From the NCBI GenBank assembly GCA_963921825.1, contig OY997593.1:68246039-68310038 (forward strand): a DNA stretch of 64,000 nucleotides, read 5' to 3'. A program made the translations under genes and the position numbers. The stretch is from Erodium maritimum (lineage: Eukaryota > Streptophyta > Magnoliopsida > Geraniales > Geraniaceae). This document shows positions 35,901 through 45,454 of this stretch, one piece after another; the stretch's first letter is position 1, and each line of letters opens with the position of its first letter. The notes beneath the pieces were generated by a model that was not told the origin of the DNA, did not search any database, and saw only the letters and a program-made list of their open reading frames with translations.

Positions 35901-38900
35901 GTTCCTTTAGAGGCACAAATTGCGGAAAAAAAACCTTGCTTTTTCGAGTTGGTGGCAAGCCATTAAGTGAAAAAATGGCCAAAAGCTAAATGCGTTATTT
36001 TGAGCCCCGGACACCAAGGGATCTCTATCGTGTATATCTAGGACCGTAGCCAGGAGGAGGGGCCGATTCGAGTTCGTTTAGAGGCACAAATGGCAAAAAA
36101 AAACTTGCTTTTTCGAGTTGGCGACAAACCTTTAAGTGAAAAAATGGCCAAAAGCTAAATGCTTTATTTTGAGCCCCGGACGCCAAGGGAGCTCCATCGT
36201 GTGTATCTAGGACCGTATCCATGAGGAGGGGCCAATTCTAATTCGTTTAGAGGCACAAATTGCGGAAAAATAACTTGCTTTTTCGAGTTGGCGACAAACC
36301 TTTAAGTGAAAAAATGGCCAAAAGCTAAATGCGTTATATTAAGCCCCGAACAGCAAGAATCTCCGTCGTGTGTATCTAGGACCGTAGCCAGGAGGATGGG
36401 CCAATTCGAGTTCGTTTAGAGGCACAAATTGTGAAAAAAAAAACCTTGCTTTTTCGAGTTGGTGACAAGCTAAGTGAAAAAAATGGCCAAAAACTAAATG
36501 CGTTATTTTGATCCCCGGACATCGAGGGAGCTCCATCGTGTGTATCTAGGACCGTAGCCAGAAGGAGGGGCCAATTCGAGTTGGTTTAGAGGCACTAATT
36601 GCGAAAAAAACCTTGCTTTTTCGAGTTGGCGACAAGCCTTTAAGTGAAAAAATGGCCTAAAGCTAAATGCGTTATTTTGAGCCCTGAATACCAAGGGAGC
36701 TCCATCGTGTGTATCTAGGACCGTAGCCAGAAAGAGGGGCCAATTCGAGTTCGTTTAGAGTTACAAATTGCAAAAAAAACCTTGCTTTTTCAAGTTGGCG
36801 ACAAGTCTTTAAGTGAAAAAATGATCAAAAGATAAATGCGTTATTTCGAGCCCCGGAACCCAAGGGAGCTCCATCGTGTGTATCTAGGACCATAGCCAGG
36901 AGGAGGGGCCAATTCGAGTTCATTTAGAGGCACAAATTGCAAAAAAAACCTTGCTTTTTCAAGTTGGCGACAAGCCTTTAAGTGAAAAAATGGCCAAAAG
37001 ATAAATGCGTTATTTTGAGCCCCGAACACCAAGGGAGCTCTATCGTGTGTATCTAGGACCGTAGCCAGAAGGAGGGGCCAATTCGAGTTCGTTTAGAGGG
37101 ACAAATTGCGGAAAAACCTTGTTTTTTCGAGTTGGCGACAAGCCTTTAAGTGAAAAATGGCCAAAAGATAAATGCGTTATTTTGAGCCCTGAATACCAAG
37201 GGAGCTCCATCGTGTGTATCTAGGACGGTAGCCAGAAGGAGGGGCCAATTCGAGTTCGTTTAGAGTTACAAATTGCAAAAAAAAACTTGCTTTTTCAAGT
37301 TGGCGACAAGCCTTTAAGTGAAAAAATGGTCAAAAGATAAATGCGTTATTTCGAGCCCCGAACCCCAAGGGAGCTCCATCGTGTGTATCTAGGACCATAG
37401 CCAGGAGGAGGGGCCAATTTGAGTTCATTTAGAGGCACAAATTGCGAAAAAAAACCTTGATTTTTCGAGTTGGCGACAAGCCTTTAAGTGAAAAAATGGC
37501 CAAAAGCTAAATGCGTTATTTTGAGCCCTGGACACCAAGGGAACTCCATCGTGTGTATCTAGGACCGTAGCCAGGAGGAGGGGGCAATTCGAGTTCGTTT
37601 AGAGGCACAAATGGCGAAAAAAACCCATCTTTTTTTAGTTGGCGACAAGCTTTTTAAGTGAAAAAATGGTCAAAAGATAAATGCGTTATTTCGAGCCCCG
37701 GACCCCAAGGGAGCTCCATCGTGTGTATCTAGGACCATAGCCAGGAGGAGGGGCCAATTCGAGTTCCTTTAGAGGCACAAATTGCGGAAAAAAACCTTGA
37801 TTTTTCGAGTTGGCGACAAGCCTTTAAGTGAAAAAATGGCCAAAAGCTAAATGCGTTATTTTAAGCCTCAGATACCAAGGGAGCTCCATCGTGTGTATCT
37901 AGGACCGTAGCCAGGAGGAGGGGGCAATTCGAGTTCGTTTAGAGGCACAAATGGCGAAAAAACCTTGCTTTTTTTAGTTGGCGACAAGCTTTTTAAGTGA
38001 AAAAATGGTCAAAAGATAAATGCGTTATTTCGAGCCCCGGACCCCAAGGGAGCTCCATCGTGTGTATCTAGGACCATAGCCAGGAGGAGGGGCCAATTCG
38101 AGTTCATTTAGAGGCACAAATTGCGGAAAAAAACCTTGATTTTTCGAGTTGGCGACAAGCCTTTAAGTGAAAAAATGGCCAAAAGCTAAATGCGTTATTT
38201 TAAGCCTCAAATACCAAGGGAGCTCCATCGTGTGTATCTAGGACCGTAGCCAGGAGGAGGGGGCAATTCGAGTTCGTTTAGAGGCACAAATGGCGAAAAA
38301 ACCTTGCTTTTTTTAGTTGGCGACAAGCTTTTTAAGTGAAAAACTGGCCAAAAGCTTAATGCGTTATTTTGAGCCCCGGACACCAAGGGAGCTTCATCAT
38401 GTGTATCTAGGACTGTAGCCAGGAGGAGGGGCCAATTCGAGTTCGGTTAAAGGCACAAATTGCGAAAAAAAACTTTGCTTTTTCGAGTTGGCGCAAGCCT
38501 TTAAGTGAAAAAATGGCCAAAAGCTAAATGTGTTATTTTGATCCCCGGATAACAAGGGAGCTCCATCGTGTGTATCTAGGACCGTAGCCAAGAGGAGGGG
38601 CCAATTCGAGTTCGTTTAGAGGCACAAATTGCGGAAAAACCTTGCTTTTTCGAGTTGGCGACAAGCCTTCAAATGAAAATATTGCCAAAAGCTAAATCCT
38701 TTATTTTGAGCCCCGGATACCGAGGGAGCTCCATCATGTGTATCTAGGACCGTAGCCAGGAGGAGTGGCCAATTCGAGTTCGTTTAGAGGCACAAATTGC
38801 GGAAAAACCTTGCTTTTTCGAGTTGGCGACAAGCCTTTAAGTGAAAAAATGGCCAAAAGCTAAATGCGTTATTTTGAGCCCCGGACACCAAGGGAGCTCC

Positions 38901-39895
38901 ATAGTGTGTGTCTAGGACCGTAGCCAGGAGGAGGGGCCAATTCGAGTTCGTTTAGAGGCACAAATTGCGAAAAAACCTTGCTTTTTCGAGTTGGCGACAA
39001 GCTTTTAAGTGAAAAAATGGCCAAAAGCTAAATGCGTTGTTTTGAGCCTCGGACACCAAGGGAGCTCCATCGTGTGTATCTAGGACCGTATCCAGGAGGA
39101 GGGGCCAATTCGAGTTCGTTTAGAGGCATAAATTGCGGGGGAAAAAACTTGCTTTTTCGAGTTGGCGACAAGCCTTTAAGTGAAAAAATGGCCAAAAGCT
39201 AAATGCGTTATTTTGAGCACCGGAAACCAATGGAGCTCCATCGTGAGTATCTAGGACCGTAGCTAGGAGGAGGGGCCAATTCGAGTTCCTTTAGAGGCAT
39301 AAATTGCAAAAAAAAACCTTGCTTTTTCGAGTTGGCGACAAGCCTTTAAGTGAAAAAATGGTCAAAATCTAAATGCGTTATTTTGAGCCCCGGAAACCAA
39401 GGGAGCTCCATCGTGTGTATCTAGGACCGTATCAAGGAGGAGGGGCCAATTCGAATTCGTTTAGAGGCATAAATTGCGAAAAAAACCTTGCTTTTTCGAG
39501 TTGGCGACAAGCCTTTAAATGAAAAAATGGCCAAAAGCTAAATGCGTTATTTTGAGCCCCGGACACAAAGGGAGCTCCATCGTGTGTATCTAGGACCGTA
39601 GCTATGAGGAGGGGCCAATTCGAGTTCGTTTAGAGGCACAAATTGCGTGAAAAAAAACCTTGCTTTTTCGAGTTGGCGACAAGCCCTTAAGTGAAAAAAT
39701 GGCCAAAAGCTAAATGCTTTATTTTGAGCCCCGGGCACCAAGGGAGCTCCATCTTGTGTATCTAGGACCGTAGCAAGGAGAAGGGGTCAATTCGAGTTCG
39801 TTTAGAGGCACAAATTGCGAGAAAAAAAAACTTGCTTTTTCGAGTTGGCGACAAGGTTTTAAGTGAAAAAATGGCCAAAAGCTAAATGCGTTATA
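32920..39895 (+). repeat. Satellite array, ~170-bp monomer, about 41 copies
   Basis: A head-to-tail tandem array of almost 7 kb. The marker GTGTGTATCTA recurs at about 41 places with spacing mostly 166-172 bp (average near 170). Each monomer contains GGAGCTCCATCGTGTG, CAATTCGAGTTCGTTTAGAG, TTTTTCGAGTTGGCGACAAG and GCTAAATGCGTTATTTTGAG, with a variable A run. The first six to nine copies are the most diverged (GAGAAGCCCAAATTGC in place of GAGGCACAAATTGC). One monomer near 34309-34505 is about 28 bp longer through a partial duplication. The array ends abruptly inside a monomer at GCGTTAT, where LINE sequence begins. Minus-strand frames of 60-130 codons follow the monomer and are not genes. Confidence 0.95.
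36681..38340 (+). repeat. Higher-order repeats within the satellite
   Basis: Monomer variants recur in fixed order. A three-monomer block starting GCCCTGAATACC repeats with a 505-bp offset (36681 and 37186). A two-monomer block with TTAAGCCTC(A)-type and CGAGCCCCGGACCCC-type junctions repeats at 339-340 bp (37521, 37861 and 38200). The variant GACCATAGCC marks the second monomer of each dimer. Confidence 0.85.
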
Positions 39896-40304
39896 ACCCT
39901 TTCTGATCACGGGGATAATCTGGGTGTCGGTCGGGAGATCAGTTGGGGGATTTGGGTTCTCAAATGTGGTCGATGAAAATCAGGGAGGTTGTTGTGCCGG
40001 TACAGGAGGTCACGGGGCGGGGTAATTTGTATCGCTTTGCGCTGGCAGCCAAGGTACTGACGACTAAGAAGATTTATTGAAAGTCAGTGGTAGAAAGGTT
40101 GGAGGATGTCTGGGGGATGAAAGTGGAGGCTAAACCTCTTGAGGGGTGTCTTATAGCTTTCTTTTTTAGGACATCAAAGGAAAGGGAGCGGGTCCTTCTG
40201 GGAGAGCCATGGTCGTTTTGGGACTCCCTGGTATTATTTACAGATATACGTGCCCACATGCAGGTCCAGGACCTGGAGTTCCATCACTTCTCAGTCTGGG
40301 CGCG

Positions 40305-43300
40305 TGTAATAACCACTCCCGGTCAGCGCTAGTCAAACCTGCGAAAAACAGGAAAATTTAAAAAATTTAAGACAGACACTGAATTGAACCTAAAATTGAC
40401 CCCGAGGGTCATACCGGACTTAAGATGACCCCGATATTGACCAAAGTGAGTTTCGGGGGACTCAGGGCAACTTTCTGATCAATTTGGGAAATGTTGACTT
40501 TTCGCTGGAAAAGTCAATCGAGCGACGTTTTGGTCCATTCGAGGACCGTTTTGGGTCCAAAAAGCTTAGCCGTCGTTGCAGCGGTCTAAGTTGAGTCGTT
40601 TCCTTGTAGCCCGCCAAGTTTCGTAATTTCTTGGAAAAAGTACCCGTTCGGGGCCCGAAACGTCCGATTTTCGCGAATCTGATTGGAAAATATCAAGTAG
40701 ATATTTTCCAAAAGGTGTGGGACCCACCTTGCCACTTTTCCAACAAGTGGTGGTGTTAGTTTTTTTTTTGGGGGGGGGGGGATGAGAGGTGGGAGACATA
40801 AGGGTGGCCGGCCATATATGGAAAAAAAAGGGAAAAAATAGAAAAAGGAGTTAGTTTAGAAAAGAAGAGAGTTTTAGAGAGAGAAGGAGAAGAAGAGAGA
40901 AAAGAGAGAGAAGCTATGGTTTGGGCCACTATTCACGTCATCTCCACCATTGGATCGTCTCAAGGCTAAGAGGAGGTGCACTCCCCTCGTTCTCTTCTAC
41001 GGTATACACCGAACCGATTCTCGTTTTGATAAATTTTGGAAGTTAGGGTTTATGTAAAACTATTAGTTTAGGGTGTTTTGAGGTTGGGGGAATTGTTGGA
41101 GACGTTTTGGAGGTGTTTAGAGGGGAAGGGGAACGTTTTCCGGTGACCGGGAGCTCGGGAGGAGCTCCGGCCACCATGTGAGGTGGCTGGCCGGAGCTAG
41201 GGCCGGCCACCACCATGGTGTGTCGGGCCCATTTAAGCCCTGGGGCCCACGGCCAAGTTGGGCCGGGTGGGGCCCACGTGCTCGGGTGCTCGGATTTAGT
41301 GTTCGGAAGGTTCAAAACGTTCCCCGGACCATTTATCCATAACCGAATCGAAAATTGGAATTAAATTGGAAAATTTATAATTAACGGGTTTTAGAAACTT
41401 GAAACGTTAATTAATTGACTCGGAAGTCGGAATTCGATTCTGTCAAGTACATTGGGACCCTTGAATTATTCTAAGACCGTAGAAACGAAAACGGGAATTT
41501 TTGGAGCCCCGGAAGGGCATTTACAAAACCCGGGCAGATTCGCCATGTAGGGCGAATCGGGCCTTTACTGGTCCCTTATCGACAATGTCGAGTATTTGGG
41601 GAGTTTGGGAGTGATCGACATTGTCGGGGTTAAGTTTGGGCATCAAGTTTAATGATTTTCAGTTTATTCCTGCGAGTTGTTAAGTGCCTTAAAATTGTGT
41701 TCTTTTAGATCGTGCCACGGACCGAGGCAAGGGAAAGCTGGGTGAGTGACTGAGATCACACCGGAGCTCGTTGGTTGGCTTTTGGAGAACACGCACGAGG
41801 TAGGGAAAAGTAGCCGGATCTCGGCCCTGGCTAGGGAAAGTTAACAGTAGAATTGCATGTGACACCGGGGTGTCATGGGTTAAGTAGGTTATCGAATATT
41901 AGAAATGCATGTGACACTTGGGGTGTCGTGGGTTAAGTAGATTATCGAAGTTTAGAAAAGCATGTGACACTTAGTAGTGTCGTAGGAGCAGCGAACTTAG
42001 CGATGTTAGAATTACTGGAGGCATATGACCATGCCCGGAGGTTGATTGTGAACTTATCGATATTAGGAGTACTGGAGGCATATGACCATGCCCGGAGGTT
42101 GATTGTGAAACTGTTGATATTAGGACTGTTGGAGGCATTGATTATGCCGGAGGTTGTTCGTGTTATTATTGTTGAGTTTTGGGTGGCCATGAGAGCCCGT
42201 GTTATTATTGTTGAGTTTTTGGTGGCCATGAGAGCCCGTGTTATTATTGTTGAGTTTTGGGTGGCCATTAGTGTCTGTGGGGTTGTTGAACCCGTGTCTT
42301 TACTGTTGGTGTGTCTTGGGAGGCAGTTAGTGCCTGTGGGGTTGTTGAACCCGTGTCTTTACTGTTGGTGTGTTTTGGGTGGTCGTGAGTGCCCGTGGGG
42401 TTGTTGAGCCCGTGAGTTACTGGTGGTGTCTTGGGTGGCCATGAGTGCCTGTGGAGTGTTAAACCTGTGTTGTTGCTGTTTGTGGAACTTGCTTGTGATT
42501 GTGATTGTGGTTACCTGGTGGCAGAGGTTGTGTGGTGTGGCTAGCCTCCCGACTGGGATCGGGAGAAGCGGAGAGGTTGTGGGCTAGCCCCCCGACTGGG
42601 ATCGGGGGAAGGATTGCGAGGTTGGTGGTGTAGCTAGCCTCCCGACTGGGATCGGGAGAAGCGGAGAGGTTGTGGGCTAGCTTCCCGACTGGGATCGGGA
42701 GAAGTTTCGTGGTACGCGCGGGTGTGGCTAACCACCCGACTGAGATCGGGTGAAGAGGAGAGGTTGTGGGTTAGCCTTCCGACTGGGATTGGGAGAAGTA
42801 GCGCAACAGGTCGACCGCCTGACCTGACTGGGATCGGTAAAGGGCGAGAGACAGAGATGGTTACTGAGCAACTGGTATGTGATCCTTTGTGATCTTGTTT
42901 GGTGTGCGATCCTTTGTGATCTTGGGTGTTGCGTGGTTGTCTGTCGTGTCCTTGGAGGAGGTCGTCGATTGTTGTGTCGGGTCTACTTTACGTGTCCGAG
43001 TGTTGAGTCGGTTGAGGAAAGTAACAGCGTGTGTGTGTCAGTCGGGTTACCTGAGTTTGGGGGATAGTGATCCCCGGTGTTGAGTTGGTTGTTAGTGTTA
43101 CCGGCATTGTCTGTTGATTATGCCGTAGTCAGTCTGTTATCCGTGGTGGTGAGTGAACGCTCACCCCTAGCTGCTTTTCCTATATTACCGGTCGCAGGTT
43201 GGAGTAGGTGAACTTCTGAAGCTTGAAGAGCTAGGAGCGGGATTCTGGGTTTACTTTGAGTCTAGCGACGGATACCATACTTTTGTCCACTTGTTGGGAC

Positions 43301-43435
43301 GTGTTTTAAGTTGTAAATATTATTTTGTTGAACAAATGGTGTTTTTAAAGTGGTTGAATGTAAAAGGTTTCAAAATGTTTTATTATTTTAAATGTTCGTG
43401 TCCCGAGTTCGGTTTACTGAAATTGGGGTGTGACA
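40305..43435 (+). mobile_element. Solo LTR of 3.1 kb with perfect 5-bp target duplication
   Basis: Begins TGTAATAACC and ends GGGTGTGACA, so it has the canonical TG...CA ends. It is flanked by GCGCG at 40300-40304 and at 43436-43440. There is no internal retrotransposon coding region and no second LTR, so this is a solo LTR left by recombination. Such long LTRs are usual for Ty3/gypsy elements (inference). A pyrimidine/purine-asymmetric stretch (G12 at about 40769-40780, then AG-rich DNA to 40915) sits in the first quarter, followed by ordinary unique sequence and the tandem repeats at 41850-42830. Frames in it (e.g. 41964-42407) come from those repeats. Confidence 0.9.
41850..42830 (+). repeat. 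Three tandem-repeat blocks inside the solo LTR
   Basis: Block 1 (about 41850-41990): ~60-bp units with GCATGTGACAC and GGGTTAAGTAG. Block 2 (about 42005-42470): first GGAGGCATATGACCATGCCC units, then units of about 50 bp with GCCCGTG(T) and GGGTGGCCAT. Block 3 (about 42540-42830): units of about 50-60 bp built on the hairpin CCCGACTGGGATCGGG followed by AGAAG. Confidence 0.8.
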
Positions 43436-44605
43436 GCGCGTGTATCGAACTTTCCAGTAGGGGCATGGACGAGGGATGTGGGATTTCATGTGGGGAATTC
43501 CCTGGGTGTTTGTCAAGGAGTGGATGTGGATAAGGATGGTCTATGCTGGGGAGTTTTTATGAAGGTCATGATCAGAGCGGACATCAGAATTCCCCTGCAG
43601 AGCCAACTTTGGTTTCGTCTATCAGTTTCTCAGGTACGTACTCGACTGGTGATTTCATATGACATTTGCCTGAGCACTGTTTTGGATGCTGCTGTGCGGG
43701 CCATCTGTTCCCAGTATGCCCTGTGGTGGGAGGTAAACGGGATCCATCGCTAAAGGCACCGGCGGATCCCAGATTTGGGATGGAGAGGGAGAAACATGGG
43801 AAGACGACTCCAGGAACAAACTGGACGTACATGAGAGGCTAGGGTAATGGGGGAACTAAGGCGGTGGGGCCGAGCACTCCTCAAAGAACCCAGGAACAAC
43901 AGGAGCAGGGGAGACAATCTTTCCACAGGGAGGAGGAGGCTCCGGTCGGGTGGCTTCCCCGAGAGATGTCGTCATCCCTTTCTGGAAAGAAACGAGGCGA
44001 GAGGGAGGTGGAACCTGAGGAAGAGACAAGATCGTCAGCTTCGGAGGTGGCATCCAATGTAGTGGCAGAGGGCGGTAAGCACCCCCGCCTCCAGGAATGA
44101 GAGCCTGGAGACCCATGAAGGGTTTGGTCGACTGTATCCCCTTCTTGGCAGTTTGGTGGCATTGGTTCTGCCAACAGTCGATGAGATGCTCCTATACCAT
44201 TTTGGGGTCGACAATCCCGCGTTCAGGAGCCCTACACTTATCATTTAAGAGAGGACGACACACGCTGACTTACCGGGGGAGTTATCGGTCAACCACTGTT
44301 CAGTTTTCACATGGTCTGCTCGATCAGTGTTTTATGGTTGGAGCATACTGTATCGGTATCCATGGATTCTACCATAGTCAACCCCCCGACCGCCTCTATG
44401 CATATGAGCACAATTTATTTCTCAACATTTATGTCTCAATTTATTTATCTTTTAGTTTACTGGTTTGTAAGAGGTTTGTCGACAGACGAACACCTGTTTA
44501 CTTTACTATCTTAATAATATTGTCATTCCTCTAAAAAAACTATATTATTAAATCTTAAATAATATTATATATCTTTTTAATTGATAATCATATATTTTAA
44601 TTTCT

Positions 44606-45400
44606 TGTTTTTATTTTTTAAAGGAGACTGAAATTTTATTCAGTCATTGTAGCACTAAAGCTTACTTAGATAGATGGTTGAGGACCTTGAGTTTTAGAAT
44701 ATAGTCAAGGACCTCGTTGTGGGACAGGTGTACCGAACCTCTGGACCCCAGAATTGATCTACTTGTATCATAGGCACATTGTGGGTAGTAAAACATGGTA
44801 CAAAACCAAAAGAGAAAAGACACAAATTGCCACTAGCTCGAGATTTTTTGGGTATATCCCAGACCCGCTAGTATGCCTTGTGGAAGGCTGTGTGGATGTC
44901 TACTCGAGTGCCCACTAGCTGGTTATGTCCTCCAGAATAGGTAAGGGTGTTCCGTACGATGAGAGGCTGAGAAAAGTCGGCCCATGGTGTGGGGCAATAC
45001 TTCCTCCTACTGACCCACATCTCGTCCAACGACTCATGACTTCTAATGGGACTGCTTAACAACCAATGTCTGGGTGGGGATCCTCTTCGGGTTACATGAG
45101 ACTCTAGAGAGAACGCGCACCGCCATGACATATCAGTATCGAGTATCGTCCATGACCGAAGCTGCTTCATTCAGGCCGACGAGCAACGCGTCTTCCTCGT
45201 CACCTGTCATGGAGAAGGACCCCATATGGCCTAGGAAAGTCGCCAGCACTTCGTCCACCATTGAAAAGGGGTGAAGTGGGATGAGATCGGGGAGAAACAG
45301 CGTTAACTACATCGAAAGAAATAACGTCACCGAGATCTGAGAGGGAAGGGAGGACAATGCTCCACTGATAATGATGTTTCATTAAGAAACTCTGAATAAC
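44606..45400 (-). mobile_element. Minus-strand retroelement fragment
   Basis: Starts at the left with a T-rich stretch (44609-44622) that would be a poly(A) tail on the minus strand. In one minus-strand frame (44868-45170), a segment NTLTYSGG recalls the TLTYRG and TLTHRG phrase in the tails of the two ORF1-only elements. Similarity is weak and no conserved enzyme domain is visible. Probably the 3' part of a related element inserted in opposite orientation. Confidence 0.4.
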
Positions 45401-45454
45401 CCTAAATTATGAAAGAGACATAATATCATAATGTGTGAAACATTAACTACCGTT

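Larger units (their letters stand above)
39899..44100 (+). pseudogene. LINE ORF1 (DUF4283 gag-like) relic, interrupted
   Basis: Two parts, 39899-40304 and 43441-44100, separated by the solo LTR. The first has the DUF4283 pattern (region with KxxYRFALAAKVLT, later GRLEDVWG-like and EPWSFWDS). The second continues in the same frame with the family's LPVGAW-like and VDVDKDGLCWG motifs. Codons across the LTR join exactly once one GCGCG copy is removed. There are stop codons at about 40078 and 43751, and a frameshift before the hydrophilic C-terminal part (43864-44100). ORF1 proteins of this type bind nucleic acid in plant LINEs. It cannot make a full protein now. Confidence 0.75.
39896..44540 (+). 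mobile_element. LINE-derived element with ORF1 only, split by a solo LTR
   Basis: A plus-strand element whose left end is fused to the satellite and whose right end is a short A run at 44534-44540. It holds an ORF1 relic (39899-40304 and 43441-44100), then a tail of about 430 bp, with no endonuclease or reverse transcriptase in between. The same ORF1 C-terminus (HPRL-x-E, stop) followed by the same tail (PAFRSP in one frame, TLTxRG in another) occurs on the minus strand at 57101-58205. The left end is probably truncated. No target duplication was found. Confidence 0.65.

Noticed and set aside
32920..39895. CRISPR array
   Set aside because: The units are contiguous ~170-bp repeats without unique spacers, in a plant nuclear region.
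32881..39910. Minus-strand frames of 60-132 codons with repeated FWPFFHLKACRQLEKA-like peptides
   Set aside because: They repeat with the satellite monomer and break wherever the A run changes length. They are by-products of the tandem repeat, not genes.
41964..42407. 147-codon frame in the solo LTR
   Set aside because: Produced by the tandem ~50-bp repeats; it repeats the same short peptide and has no independent gene features.
40305..43435. Complete LTR retrotransposon
   Set aside because: No gag or pol frames and no second LTR inside the TG...CA unit. A solo LTR explains it.
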